Origin: Polytrichum commune
Taxonomy: Eukaryota > Streptophyta > Polytrichopsida > Polytrichales > Polytrichaceae
Assembly (NCBI GenBank): GCA_950295325.1
Contig: OX485808.1
Coordinates: forward strand, 21,660,527 to 21,724,526
Direction: 5' to 3'
Length of the DNA: 64,000 nt
Positions 10,740 to 23,125 of this stretch are shown here, piece by piece. A model generated the notes under the pieces. That model searched no databases. It was not told the origin of the DNA and saw only the letters and a program-made list of their open reading frames with translations. How positions within the stretch are numbered: the first letter of the stretch is position 1; each line of letters opens with the position of its first letter. The position numbers and the translations under genes are program-made.

Positions 10740-11200
10740 GGGCTGAAGTTAACGAAGCCTCAACTAATAAGTAGTGCCACTACTAATGTAGAGGGTATGA
10801 CACCACTGGGGATTGGTGCGAAGGGAATACACCGCTTATCTATTGATGTCAGTAAGAAAAAGTACTGTGCTTTGTTCTGAGTCCAACGTCCCTCCAAGGG
10901 ACAAGGAGGCCAGCAAGAGCAGCAGATAAGTTAGATAGTGGAAGCTCCAGGAGGACCAAAATCCACTGTGCCCGATCTCCCACAGTCTACGGTGTCGCAT
11001 GCGCATGCCACCTCTCATATGTGTACTCTTATATATTAGGGCCAGTTTTCCACTACAGCCAAGCAAGGGCCCTATGATGTGTCCATTGTATGTGAGTTTG
11101 ATGTGGTCACGGACCGTCAAGTGTTTGGGCTCTCAACCGAACATTAGTTCACTACTACCTTATGCATGTGGGTTCTTTAACGCAACCCCTACTTAATCAG
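10740..11200. other. Intergenic, nothing firm
   Basis: No gene was recognised. A 94-codon minus-strand frame (10836-11120) and short plus frames show no family motif and no codon signal that separates them from chance. The text around 11100-11160 (TCAACCGAACATTAGTTC) resembles that at 11500-11530, hinting at another diverged repeat unit. Confidence 0.4.
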
Positions 11201-11205
11201 ATATA

Positions 11206-11780
11206 ATGAATAAAGGGATTTCATCATACTTTGAAGTGGCATGGGCTTTTGTGGTTTTTTTTTTGTTAAACCCACCTCGTTTCTTTGCGATGGGTTCAGT
11301 ACAAAATGCACTTCACCATGAAATATGCCTACACTCGTATATCTACTTAAATAGGGCTAGGTCACACTATGGCCAAGGAGTGTGTGCATGTCCATGGAAT
11401 GTGAGGAGCCTTGAATCTCGTCCGAAGGCCATGCTGCGGAAAGTTGATATTGAATTTTATGTGGCCGTGGGCCTTCAAGTGTAGCGTCAACGTATACACG
11501 ATTGGGCTCTCAACCGAATGCCATTTCATTACCGGTCTATTCATGTGGGTCTTTTACACAATAAGTTATAAATGAATCAAAGATTTTGAAGCATGGTCTC
11601 TTGGTTTTGAATTTTATTTTTTTTATTTTTTTTTGGAGGTGGGTTCGATACAAAATCCAGTAGGCCATGAAACATTATGCAGTGCATGCCAAGTGGGGTT
11701 TCATTATGTTTTCTAATCCATTTAACATCTTTGGTCCCTTAGGCCCTCAAGTTCTATTGTAATATGAATTGGAATGGCCT
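11206..11780. repeat. Diverged dispersed repeat, two local units
   Basis: Units at about 11206-11560 and 11580-11780 share a T-rich stretch followed by a GGGTTCRGTACAAAAT-type block and a CCATGAAA block. A third relative lies at about 20440-20830, sharing CCTTAGGCCCTCAAG and the CACAATAAGTYATAA block. The repeat type is unassigned and no coding domain was found. Confidence 0.5.
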
Positions 11781-13212
11781 CAAGGTTTTCTACCTATGAG
11801 AGATCTTAGATTTCAATGGTCGAGGACCCTCAAGCTCTCTTGTGTAAGTGCCCTTCACCTCAAAAAGGTGGCCATGCTACAAACTGCCTCCTCTTATCAC
11901 CACTACTCGGAGCATCTCCATTGCTGCCACCACATCTCCCTCCACCACTACTTTAGAGGGAGCAAAGGCATAACAATCTTTACGACATCTCCTACACTCG
12001 TCGATGTAGGTTTAGAGGGACTAAGACAAAAAGGGCACATTATTTTCATGTATGAATATAAAAGGTCGTCCATCACGGTCAATGCTACAAAGCGCTTCCT
12101 TCATAGAACTTCATGTTGTATATTGACCTTTGCATAGTTACTTCATTGATGTTACCACACACATAAATTATCTTGCACGTTTCTCGGACTATAATATTAT
12201 GTATGAGGAAAACCCTTTACATATGCCTCAAGGGCGTTGTTCAATCAATCAACACCTATCTTGATTGGGTGTCTATTGATACTTGATTCATTAGCATTAA
12301 TACCTCTCTCCTATGCCAAAAAGGTTTAGTTTTAATTTTAAAACAACGAAGGATCTACATCATGGTCAAAGTGAAAAAATATCATGGCCACATGACATGA
12401 CTCACATGCAAACTTGCGATTGCACTATTGTGAAACATAAGCACTCTTGAAGAAGGATTCTCTCTTATATGTGCACACACCCGTCTTCATTTTTCAAGCA
12501 ATTAAAGGTAGCAATGCCAACCATGTGTTTGAGAGTCATTTTCCCTTATTGATGCTAACAACTAACCACATGTTGTTGCCAATGCACTTTCAAGTAACTC
12601 ATCCTCCCAATGATGGTTATTAGACTAACCTAAAGACACTTCACACTTTTGTCGGGTTACGTCCAACAAAAAGGGTCACACTCATCTACCTTACAAACCC
12701 AACCTCTCATATCCATTGCAATTGTTCACATCTCCCCATGATCTACTTAGCACTCATGGATTGTTATTTATTGATAAATTTTAATTGTTTAGACAATACT
12801 CCTAAATGGATCTTTTCCCACTATCGGGAATTATATTATAATGAACTTTATGATGGGGAATCTTTTGAATCCCCATGACCATACTTTCTTCTCGAACCTT
12901 ACACGTAAATCACTAGAATCTAGTTCCATGGTAGATGGCATTGCTTGGAGATTGTGAAAGCCACAAGGTCCATAAAGGTTGAGATCGAGTTGGGATCATT
13001 GTTCAGAAATCGTCGATGGCATCATCTAGTGCTATTGGTGTTGCTTTACCAAGGGTTTTATACATCATTTAGCTGAACACAAACTTGAATATCAAATGTT
13101 GAGAGTGCTCACATCTTAATCACACAAACTTGAGTACCAAATGTTGAGACTACACGAGTCTCAATCTATAAATTTTAAATACCCTTTCATATAAAGCATG
13201 GGCAAACACAAC
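11781..13212. other. Intergenic, no gene supported
   Basis: A 122-codon frame at 11769-12137 has no recognisable domain and sits in unremarkable sequence; it is not called. The rest is AT-rich and fragmented in all frames. No tRNA-like or other structured RNA was noticed. Confidence 0.4.
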
Positions 13213-13214
13213 TA

Positions 13215-13596
13215 AGGCATGTGGGAGTTCATCCATTTACTTCTCTTAATTATACACCTATACTTGATTGGTGTGTGGTTAGGTGTGGGTCTAGGAACAT
13301 TTAGCACCAACAAAACCTGTGTTTGAAAGAGATTGGACTATGTCTTCACAATTTATTTTTTATTTTACATTCAATAATGAATATAATTGAGAGGACCTAG
13401 GTATTTATTTAAAGAATGAATGCATGTGCGTTGTTGATAATCCCAACTAAATAAAATAAAATAAAGGTAAAATATTCAATCTGGTTTTTTTGATGCTTCA
13501 TCATAGATATGGTAATGCAATAACGCAAATTTTACATAGTTTGCTCATCAAAAGATGGTGAACATTAAAAACTAACAGAGTTAAACTCACATACCT
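13215..13596. mobile_element. AGGTATG element, copy 2
   Basis: It begins AGGCATGTGGGAGTTCAT and ends CTCACATACCT, with TA on each side (13213-13214, 13597-13598). Internal blocks shared with copy 1 include CTTGATTGGTGTGTG, GATTGGACTATGTCTTC and GATGCTTCATCATAGAT. It is the first of three copies that follow one another closely. No transposase. Confidence 0.65.
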
Positions 13597-13644
13597 TAAA
13601 ATATTATAAAACCCCATCTCACATTCAGACCCCCCCCCCCCCCG

Positions 13645-13995
13645 AGGTATGTGGGTGTTATTCGCTTACATTTCTTAATCGAGCACCTATATTTGATTGG
13701 TGTGTGGTCTAGTGAGGCTCAAAGAACAAACACATAAATACACATGTTCAAAAAAAAGACTACATCTTCAAATTTTACTAACCACTCCACTAGTGAACAC
13801 AATGGGGACAACACATGTATCCAATTAAAGAATCAACAAACATTCACTAAATTAGGAGAGGTCTGATTTTTAATTTGATTTTTGATGAAGCTTCGTCATA
13901 GGCTTGTTAATGCAATGCAAGCTTGTCATGTAAATATAAATGGTAGAAGTTGGAGAACAAGAAAAGCAATCCACATAGAAACAACCCACACACCT
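13645..13995. mobile_element. AGGTATG element, copy 3
   Basis: It begins AGGTATGTGGGTGTTATT right after a C homopolymer (13630-13643) and ends CCCACACACCT followed by TA. It is in the same orientation as copy 2 and about 48 bases away. Internal family blocks are well preserved (TTTGATTGGTGTGTGG, TAGAAGTTGGAGAAC). Confidence 0.65.
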
Positions 13996-14077
13996 TAGTG
14001 GATCAAGGAGGAGGAGGAGGAGGATGGGGGGAAAACACCAATGACTCATCAATCACTAAAGTAACGTATTGGTGTAC

Positions 14078-14451
14078 ATTATGTGGGTGTTATTGGGTTC
14101 ACTTTTCATGTTCTCCAACATCTACTGATCAGATACACACAACAAAGGTTGCGTTGCATTAGCAAACCTACAATGAAACATCTCCGAAAATTGGGTTGAC
14201 AATTGAACCTCCCGTGATTTAGTTATGGTTATTGGAAGCGCATGTTTGTTGATTACTTAACTGGGTACACAAGTCCTCCTAGTTACGTTCACTATTGCGT
14301 GTGGAATAATATTTGAAGACATAATCCAATCTCTTTTCAACGTGTGTCTTTATGACGTTTGCTCTTTGATTCTCACTGAACCATATACCGATCAAATATA
14401 GGGGCCCGATTAAGGAAACAAACCACTTAAGACCCATGCATCTACACACCT
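14078..14451. mobile_element. AGGTATG element, copy 4, inverted
   Basis: The reverse complement of copies 2 and 3. It starts near CATTATGTGGGTGTTATTGG and ends CTACACACCT followed by TA. Blocks such as GTTGATTACTTAACTGGG and CACTATTGCGTGTGGAA are the inverse of those in copy 3. The left end is diverged and approximate. Copies 3 and 4 together form an inverted pair around 14 kb. Confidence 0.6.
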
Positions 14452-14970
14452 TAGTAGATGGAGGACTCGTCGAATACCAAACTTAGTGGACTCGTGTAGA
14501 TCTCTCCTGAACGAAATCCTTGGAATGTACGTCCATCGCCAACGCTGACTCTGGGACAACGCACCAGGGTTGTTCCGTAATTCTGTCACGTTTCTCTGCC
14601 ACTCCCAGGCTTATTTTACTAGCATATATACTACCAGCCTCCCTGCAGCGGCTGCTATAGGCCACCCGGTTGCCTCTTTAGTCAATAAAACAGAGGAGGA
14701 AGTTGGCACATTGAAAAGCACCAGGGTGTCCTCTGTGCAAAGGCCATGCGATTGGAACTGCCCTCGCATTATCTGGACCATGAAACTTAATAGCTGGCAC
14801 CTCGGGACATGCGTCCTCCTCGTCTATCGTGATGCTCTTTTCTTTACGGAGCTTTTCTCTTCAGCCTTCTTTTCTTTTCTTTTCTTTTCTCCGTGAGGGG
14901 GGTTTTGTCTTCCCCCATACCGATTACGATCCTTGTAACCTGCATACCCTTCCGCATGGTTATAGCAAGA
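14452..14970. other. Intergenic; CTTTT tract
   Basis: No gene was supported. Short frames at 14483-14665 and 14570-14896 lack family motifs. A CTTTT repeat lies at about 14866-14889 in a pyrimidine-rich stretch, which generates the lysine/glutamate-rich shadow frames on the minus strand. Confidence 0.4.
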
Positions 14971-15060
14971 TTTGGGTGAACCAACCCATACACTCGTTCC
15001 TTGTTCGATGTGTGAACCCTTGCCTCCAAGGAACTGGTGTACGGGTTGGTTCGCCCCAAC
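14971..15060. mobile_element. 90-bp hairpin element, copy 1
   Basis: It is nearly all inverted repeat: GGGTGAACCAACCCATACAC and CGTTCCTTG at the left pair with CAAGGAAC and GTGTACGGGTTGGTTCGCCC at the right, around a loop of about 25 bases. A second copy in the opposite orientation lies at 63194-63284. Two dispersed copies of one hairpin suggest a very small mobile element. No target duplication was clear. Confidence 0.55.
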
Positions 15061-15084
15061 TGTTATAGTTGCTTGCAAGATTAC

Positions 15085-15640
15085 AAGATTCTAGTGCCAG
15101 GTTATGCAATTGCACAATTACACTTGGTTATGTGGTCCCTAATGGTTACATGGAACCCCATGGTTATAAACACTCCACGATTATGCAGTGCAAGGATACA
15201 CCCTCCACGGTTACGTCCTTTTAAGGGTTAAGGTCCGAGCATAGTTACAAGCAATTACAAGGTTACAAGATACCAAGTCTGCTAGCACCAAGTTACACAA
15301 TCCCACAGTTACACTTCATTATGTGGTCCCCAATGGCTACATGGAACCCCATGGTTACGGGTGCTCCACAGTTACCCAGTGCAGAGATACACCTTCCACG
15401 ATTACATCCTTTTTAGGGGTAAGGTCCGAGCATGGTTAAAGGCAATTACATGGTCACAAGATACCAAATCTTCCAGCACCAAGTTACGCAATCCCACAGT
15501 TCCACTTCATTATGTGGTCCCCAATGACTACATGGAACCCATGGTTACGGACACTCCACGGTTATGCAATGCAAGGATACAACCTCCACGGTTACATCAT
15601 TTTGAGGGTTAAGGTCCGAGCACGGTTACGGGCACACGTC
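15085..15640. repeat. Three tandem units of about 191 bp, rich in GGTTAC
   Basis: Three units are aligned on TATGTGGTCCC (about 15129, 15320, 15511), each followed by an ATGG...ACATGGAACCC block, a CCACGGTTA block and TTAAGGTCCGAGCA or a close variant. GGTTAC, AGTTAC and their variants recur every 10-30 bases within the units and continue, less regularly, past the array. This is a short satellite-like array. Confidence 0.75.
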
Positions 15641-16369
15641 CCGGTTTAGGTTACGCCTCTTCTGTAATTTAGGTCATTCGACGGGTTAGGTTACACCCAT
15701 TCCATGGCTTATGTACTCCATGCATAAGATTGTGAGGCCCTCCTAAGATAGGCTCCTTTGTTGGTTACGCCCGACTAGGTTACACTCCTTCCATAGTTGA
15801 GACCAATGTAGGGTTCAATATTGCATAATTCAATTCATTTCGCAGTTATGAGTGTATACATGGTTCAATTCATTGGGATTTCTCTCAAAAAGAAACCTCC
15901 TTGCATTTTCCTTGCATTTTCTTCCCAAAACATACTCCAAAGTGCTTTCCTTGGTTTGTGTGCAACTAGTAAATTGATAATATCATGGTGAACTTAGTGA
16001 TTTAGGGTTTGGGGCGCTTCTTTATGTAATCGGCATGAGGTTTGATTGTTCTAGAAAAACCATAGCCCCATGAGAATGTCTTGTTGGGTCGATTAGGTTT
16101 GAAATGATGCAATCTTCCAAATGCTAGTGGATGTCTTGCAACGGTTACCAAACATGAGCAAGCAATTAGGGTTGCCCCTTGTGTGGTTGTAGTGCTTACA
16201 ATAACCTTTTAAGTTCCCATGTATGATTATAGAATGCTCTGCAGTTACAAAGGTGACAACCTTTACCACAATTATGACCATGGTTGTAACCGATGACTCG
16301 AAGAACTCGCTCACCACCCTTGCCCAAGAATAATTGGTGTGGTATTATGTGAACATGGGCAACAACAGG
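15641..16369. other. GGTTAC-rich sequence after the array
   Basis: It continues the GGTTAC flavour (GGTTAGGTTAC, GGTTACGCC) in the first part and then changes to sequence that may be a decayed coding region. Minus-strand frames at 16093-16546 lie opposite the plus-strand trace and are judged shadows. Confidence 0.35.
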
Positions 16370-17860
16370 TTTGTGGAGCAGTGGGTCACGCCATTTGTTT
16401 ACAACGAACTTCTTGAGGAGGCGGTGAATGTTAGAGTCCAATGCATTGATCCATAGAAGAATCGCTTGGATGCATTGTGCATATATTGTGGCAAAGAGTA
16501 CCCTTACAAACTCAAGTTCGTGGATTATTATTGGAAAGGATGTCATGTGGGCCCTTTGGTTCTTAGTTACAAAGTAAAGGGAGAGGGATTGCCACTACGC
16601 TCAACCTTGAAAATCATTGCATTAGCTTTGGTAATAGCAAAACATGTTGAGAGTGGCGTGCCTTTGTCAATTCATAACTAGAGAGGCATTGACAATGACC
16701 ATGATCTCAACAAATATACCAAACGCAATGATGTTGTAACCAAGCATGTGTTTAGGTTACACAATCTTAAGAAATTGTCACCTAAGACGTGGAACAAGGA
16801 CCACCGCAATAAAATTAATAAATTAATAAAAAAAAGGTTGTCAATAGTGTTGTTCCTAACAAAGAAGGTGACGAAGAAGGTGATGGTGAAAGAAGTGGAA
16901 AGGGCAAGGGCAAGGGCAAGGGCAAGGGCAAGGCAAGGCAAAGCAAAAGAGCAAGATGGTTAGTAAACCACCGCCAAGATTGGAGAGGGACGCAGTTGTG
17001 AAGGAGCTATCTTCTTATAGCAATGGCAAAGAAACATCAGCCAAATTCTTTGAAGGAGAAACTGATGGCAATGAAGGCAACAAGAAGAAATATTCTCAAA
17101 AAATATCCTCAACCCAGGTTGCTACCATCTAGACCACATATGCACTTGTGCATGTAACCAATGTACCCACGGAAACATTGTGCCTATAATGACAAAAACA
17201 CAAACAACAATTGTCCTTGTAACACACCGTACCCAAACTATAGGCACAGGTGTGGCCGTCCAAACCCAGATGGTGCCCCCATCTATAACCAACACAACCG
17301 TAGACAACATGGATGGTGCAACCTTTACAACAATCTTTCACAATGTGTCCCCACCATTTGGTGGAATGGCAAAATCAACCACTAATTTACATGGACAAGA
17401 CCTCGTGATCGTGAACCATGTAACCAACTTCAAGGCCATCGACAATGTCATGGACACTATGTTGGAAGACATACTTGGAGAGGGAGGCAACCAATTTCAT
17501 AGAAAGGTTTGTAGCAACCAATACCAAGGAACTCAGCGAAGAATTGGAAAAAAGAAGCAAGGAATTGCTTTAAATTGAAGTGGAGCATGCAACCGCCCAA
17601 ATTTGGTTCACAGTGGAGGTTGAGTCCATAGTTACTCAACAATTTGTTGTGCCAAATTTCTTGCCTCTTGTCCTAGCAGCTAGCCTTGTCGAGCTTTTGC
17701 ATTTTATGTTCTCTGGTTACAATTGGGAATCATACAACCTTGTAAGATTCAACAAAATGCTTGCAAAGTATAGGGATTTGTCACCGTTTGATTGCAACTA
17801 CACTATCTGGTTTGACAACAAGGATTCTAAGTACCTTTGGATTTATGTATGAATTTTGAA
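16370..17860 (+). pseudogene. Unrecognised decayed coding region
   Basis: Plus-strand frames follow each other with stops and shifts: about 16370-16681 (with CIYCGKEYPYK), 16682-16963, 17180-17578 and 17580-17852 (LPLVLAASLVELLHFMF; ends near WIYV). A GGCAAG repeat (about 16895-16937) would encode an alternating Gly-Lys stretch in one frame. The CxxC pair and basic repeat could suit a nucleic-acid-binding protein of a transposon, but no family was recognised. Treat as a candidate only; a chance origin for some segments is possible. Confidence 0.3.
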
Positions 17861-19855
17861 TAATTCCAACCGCTAATATGACGTACACTAGATCGCAAAA
17901 CTACACAAATATGGTGGTTGGTGAACATGGAATACAAATATTTGAAATTATGGTGTATTTGATGTTTTTGTCCCCACAATTGCATATCTCTTATCACTAT
18001 CCAACAACGGGTTTGTCCAAATATACCTAAATGTTAGTTTATGTACGACTCAAAAAAATTGCAATTAAGAAGAGTGGCCACATAAGGCCCACATACATAC
18101 ATTAAATATGGTCAATACCTAGTGGGGTTGACACTAATTTCCCAATGCTTTGCACATATGCATAATATTTACTTGCAATGGAATAGAAAATCTAATATTG
18201 GACTAAAACTAAGGTAGAAAATAAATTGTTGCAATAAAAATGGAAGAAGACACACTCACACTACAAACATAAACACAAACATAAACACACTCATACACAC
18301 TCATACACACAACTCCTCGTGTCTCCACTTGAAAGTACAAGCCAACACACATTAAGTCACACAAAAGAACTTGTTTAGTGGAGAGAATTTGATGATGGCC
18401 AACTACATGGTCAATAAGGTATGTGTGCCATATTGTGGGCACTTCCAACTCCACAACAATTATGATCATTGGATTGGATTAGGAATTGTCTCACCTTGTT
18501 AGCAACTATGGACTTGAAAAATTGTCATTTCAAGTTCCATAATCAAAGTTGGGATGCAACAATTACGAAAAGGTCCAAATTACGATTCTCTTTCTCCTTA
18601 AATAGTCCCATAGACCCTCCTAATCTTGTTAGATATTGAATATACTATAGTTAGCAAATTTGAGCACATAGTCCAATCTCATCGTAACACATGGCCTCTT
18701 GGTGTCCAATCTTACTTTCAAACCTTGCTATAAGGTATGTAAACCCCAAACCAACAACTAACCTAACACCTAGAACTCTTGCATACACTTGGGCACCTTT
18801 ATGCCTAATAATTTATTAAAGTGCAAAAGTAAGTTAGGCAACCTATAAAATAATATTCTAAAATTGGGCATATCCAAAAAGTAATTTAACATAAGTCAAA
18901 CATTCATCCAAGTCATTTTTATAATTCATGAATGGTTTTCCTAATTTCATCTATGGCAGCTACGATTAACCTAAACACTTCCCTTAACCAACATTTCCTT
19001 ACCCTTAAGTTTGTCTTTTACGTGTATGTCAAGGTTTTGCTTGGCAACAAATTCTGCTTTGATTTGATGCTACTTTGTTGCATTTCAGTGAATGTCACTT
19101 GCATTATTGTGATTTTTGACACTCTTTGAATGTCATCTCTTTTTTTTGGGGGGGGGGGGGGACACTCAACGAAATTAATATCCCATAAATTTAGGCACCT
19201 TCAAAATTAATTGTTTTCTGCCCAAGTTGCTAGAAAGCTCTGGTAATGGGATACATATTCATTATGAAGATGTACACACTCTGAACATCCAATATAAGTG
19301 TTGGTGTTCGGTCACCTGCAAACACAACTTTAAACTTTTATAACTTTAGCATGTGATATTGAAACAATATGTTTTGTGTGTTGGAATCCTTTTTATCATG
19401 CAAATAAGAAACTAGCTAGAAAACACCAACCATTTTAATAATAAGAACATATTCCTCACTTATTCCATTAGTTTTGAATACTATGTATTCCTTATACCAC
19501 TCAAGTATAGGTGTCCAATCAACAAGATTGGCCACATAATGGCCACGTACCTTTAGTGCCCAATGCCCATGCATGGAGGTAGTACTCCAGGGTCATTTCA
19601 TCCTCGATGGTCGATGGCCTTTCAATTTGCCAGCAGAGACACAAATAGACAATTTGATGACGAGGGCTGCCTGCAGGCCCAGTACTCTGAGTTGAAATTA
19701 TATGACTTATACACATCACAGGACACCCACTTTACTTTGTTGATGGGAATTATAAAGAAGGTGCACCATGGAGATGTACCCTAATAAGAAATTTAAAACT
19801 GGCTACGTACCGTTATTGCCGGTTTTTTTCTACACAAAAAAAACCTTCTCAAGAG
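17861..19855. other. Intergenic, no gene recognised
   Basis: AT-rich DNA with a CACTCATACACA-type repeat at about 18240-18312, whose minus strand gives a Val/Cys/Tyr-rich artefact frame, and a G homopolymer at about 19148-19160. Bases 19848-19855 (CTCAAGAG) are the left target duplication of the next MITE. Confidence 0.45.
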
Positions 19856-20084
19856 CTATGATCGGGGAGAACCGGCAGTTAGTTACAAATGAACCGGTTG
19901 AGTTTGAGAAATAACCGGTTGAAGTTCAAGACTGTAGAAAATTTACCGATCATTCTAGAGGAATCTATAGAATATACCCCAGTTTAATAAAGGAAAACCT
20001 GAGGATGTCAACATGTAACCAGTTGGAATTGCAAACACTAGGATCTCAACCGATTAGTATGCCCAAAAATCTCCCCAGTTACTG
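19856..20084 (-). mobile_element. CAGTG MITE, copy with perfect target duplication
   Basis: A 229-bp copy with a perfect 8-bp target duplication CTCAAGAG (19848-19855 and 20085-20092). The ends are CTATGATCGGGGAGA and, on the other strand, CAGTAACTGGGGAGA. All internal family blocks are present and close to consensus, making it one of the best reference copies in the window. Confidence 0.88.
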
Positions 20085-20092
20085 CTCAAGAG

Positions 20093-21101
20093 CGAAGGAG
20101 TTTGCTTCTAGGTCCAGCTTCTAAGATCCAGCAAAACATGTGTATGAACTCAGTGGGTAAAGTTTTGCGAATCTACCATGGGGGAGGATGAAAACGTAGA
20201 GAAATATTGTGTAATTTTAGTATCTTGATTTGATCATAACTGATCTTTCATTTTGGGGGTCAGAGGGTTTGATTTAGTCTAGTGGAACTCAATTGGAATG
20301 AATGAACAACAAACTTGGGAGGACAATTTTTAACTGTAGCCTCCATGGTAGGTGTCATGAACCGAAATCCAATCCAGCTAGCACGTCAATTTGTTATTGG
20401 AGCTCCATGCCTAGGCTCAACTCCAAGAGTATGGGCAAATTCCTAAAATCGTACCCATGCATAAGTGCAAAGTAGAGTTGTATGGCAGAGTGGCTTGGTG
20501 ATATTATGCTCCATATAGGGTGTCATTGGGCTTTCAACCAAATGCTCGATATTACCATCCCAATCCAATATTTGTCCTCTACACAATAAGTCATAATAAA
20601 TATAGGGCTATGATATTTTAAAGTGTTAGGGTCTCCCAAGTTTTTGTTAGACCCATCTCTTTGTGGTGGGTTTGATGCAATTCCCGGTAAACTATCAACA
20701 TTCCCTATAGCATGTCAAGTATGGCTCCATGTAGGTTTGTCCATCCATTCATGCTTCCTTGGCCCCTTAGGCCCTCAAGCTATTGTAAATTGAAGTGGGA
20801 CGGTCTCAACATTTTCCATCAATGACAAATTGTAAGGTAAATGGAACTCTCATACAATAAGTAGATACTAAATTTGAGGATGTTCACCACCTTAACATTA
20901 GGCTTGTTTATTGGTTTTGGGTCATCTACCAAAAAACTTTGGATCCTTCTAACTTTTGCTTACAAAATGTGAATATAACACAGTCAATTTGATATGTTGG
21001 AATCCCAAGTCAATTACTCACAATAATCATTTAAACCTTTTAAACCTAATTATAGTGCATGTGCTCATCACTTAAGTGACAATTTAGCACCATCTACCTT
21101 A
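20093..21101. other. Intergenic; relative of the 11.2 kb repeat
   Basis: The segment 20440-20830 is a diverged relative of the repeat at 11206-11780. Nothing else was recognised, and all frames are short. Confidence 0.4.
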
Positions 21102-21473
21102 AGGTATGTGTGCCTAAATCAAGTATTTATCTTAATCGAACGCCTATATTTTTATGTAACTATGCAATTAGGTTAGGCTTTTAAAAAAAACCCACCAAGA
21201 CACGTATTGAAAAAAAGATGGGACTACTTGTTCAAATTTTATCAACCATTTTAGATTCAATAGTCAACATAATTGGAGGAACCTAGATATTCGTTGAAAG
21301 AATTAACACAAATGCACTTTTGATAATCGTAACTAAATCAAGGCCGAATATCCAATGTTTGTTGATGGCTTATCATAGATTTGCTAATGCACCAAAGGAT
21401 TGCTAGTGGATTTCATCTAATTGAAAGAAGTTTGAGAATAGAAAAAAACTAACCGAATGACACCCACAAACCT
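21102..21473. mobile_element. AGGTATG element, copy 5
   Basis: It begins AGGTATGTGTGCCTAAATC and ends GACACCCACAAACCT, with TA on both sides (21100 region and 21474-21475). Shared internal blocks include TTCAAATTTTATCAACCATT and TTGTTGATGGCTTATCATAG. It ends about 180 bases before the LINE remnant. Confidence 0.6.
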
Positions 21474-21649
21474 TAGATTTCAAAGGTCACGAGCTATCAA
21501 ACTCAAGTTGTGGTTGAATCCGAGCAAAGTGCTTCCATCTAAAATATTCAAATGACCATGTACATTTGTTGACATTAGTGAACAAAATTAGTAGCATCCC
21601 CCAAATGGAACATCAAAAAAGAAACCACTACTACAAAATTTAAGAAACA

Positions 21650-22200
21650 AAGTATGGCACTACTCCGATCACCAACCTCACTACAACAAATAATAAAAAT
21701 CCTCAATATAATCATCTACCCAGGTATTGAATATGCCTTCTATGCCATCCCATTATTTGTCCTCAACATCCACAAACTTGATAAACACCTCATTAAACTC
21801 ACAAAATCCATCTATAATAAACTTAGAGACTCCCCTAATATCCTCACTCATTTACCCAAGATGCCTTTGGAATAGGTGTATTTTCTCTCCTCCCTCAATA
21901 TGCAACCACATTGAGTGAACAAGTCACCCAAACACTTAACACCCACCCAAGCCCACTATGACAAATCTACCAAGGACTAGTAAATTATGCAGTGAATAAA
22001 TTAAGAGGAGTGGAACACCTACCCTGTCTACTTTACCGAACAAACTCTAGGTCCCCTACCATACAAACCCTCTACATATTGAAAAAACACTACAATATCC
22101 ATATCGACTCCAAAGACACCACCTTCCCCCTTAACAAATCACTCCAAGGTAATGGTTGTTATAGAAGCCCATTCTACACTTCCCTCACTCCCCATTAGAG
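21650..22200 (+). pseudogene. LINE open reading frame, segment after the RT core
   Basis: The frame 21654-21875 contains LRSPTSLQQIIKILNIIIYP followed by GIEYAFYAIPLFVLNIHKL, and continues after a shift through 21992-22198 (QTLYILKKHYNIHIDSKDTT). The pattern resembles the part of plant non-LTR polyproteins between reverse transcriptase and the downstream RNase H domain. The assignment leans on the RNase H domain found about 1 kb later on the same strand. The 5' part, with endonuclease and RT core, is not present, as expected for a 5'-truncated LINE. Confidence 0.45.
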
Positions 22201-23125
22201 AACAAACATGAACAAATTCCTTAATAAATTGGCCTCATTCAACATCGTGGCCCTTCCCCAACTCTACGACCCTACCGAAACATGTATACTCCCCCCCCCC
22301 AAGCCCAAATACATAATAATTTTGGAAACTTCCAAACTAACATCTCATTAGAAAGATCAGCTTGGCTATGGGAAAAATACTCAACATATATATATCCCTA
22401 TCCACCCATCATATCTCCCCCTTGCCCCTCCAGACTTCGCTACATAAATACACCTCCTTATCAACCGCTACATAAAACCACTACTGTAGTAAGACATGCA
22501 CCCCCTACTATACCATCCATATTAACCACCACACACTCCCCTCATCAGTATTAGACAACCTTATAAAGACCTTCCAAGTCACACACTCATACTTCTCTAG
22601 CCCATTAACATGCCCCACAAATTTTACTCATTGTCATTGCCAATACGAAAAAAGATAGAATCTTTGGCTGACTAAGCCCAACTTTCTCCACCCAATGGAC
22701 AAGTAGAAGCTATGCTCACATCACGGACCTCAACCTCCTCCCTAAAGTCATCAAAAGGGCAAGGCTTGCAACCCTTTCCAACCCAAACTCAACCACAATA
22801 ATCACCTCCACTCATGATGATTGGACAAACAATAAACATAACCATGTTCAACATATGAATGTTACACCTATAGTATCATCCCCCCAACTCACTATGCATT
22901 CTCCCTCATCCCCATCCCTTCCTACACACTACTTTAATAAATAATCTATTCTTACCTCAATACCAATCCTTTTCCACAAGACCACCACACTCCTTCATAT
23001 ACATACCACCTACCCCACCACAAACGAACATGGCACAAAGCCCAACCTCCACTAATTACACCCCCACTTAATAACAACTCACCCCTCTCCCTTCATCCAT
23101 CATAACCTTACATCCACTAGGAATC
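22201..23125 (+). pseudogene. LINE linker region, decayed
   Basis: C- and A-rich sequence between the two recognised LINE segments, with short proline/threonine-rich frames (for example 22282-22554) and many stops. It is best read as decayed LINE coding sequence because composition and strand are continuous with both sides. No domain was identified. Confidence 0.35.

Noticed and set aside
11769-12137. 122-codon plus-strand frame
   Set aside because: No motif and no continuation on either side; it overlaps the edge of a dispersed repeat.
16678-16941. Leu/Ala-rich minus-strand frame
   Set aside because: It is the complement of the GGCAAG repeat on the plus strand, so its repetitive protein is an artefact.
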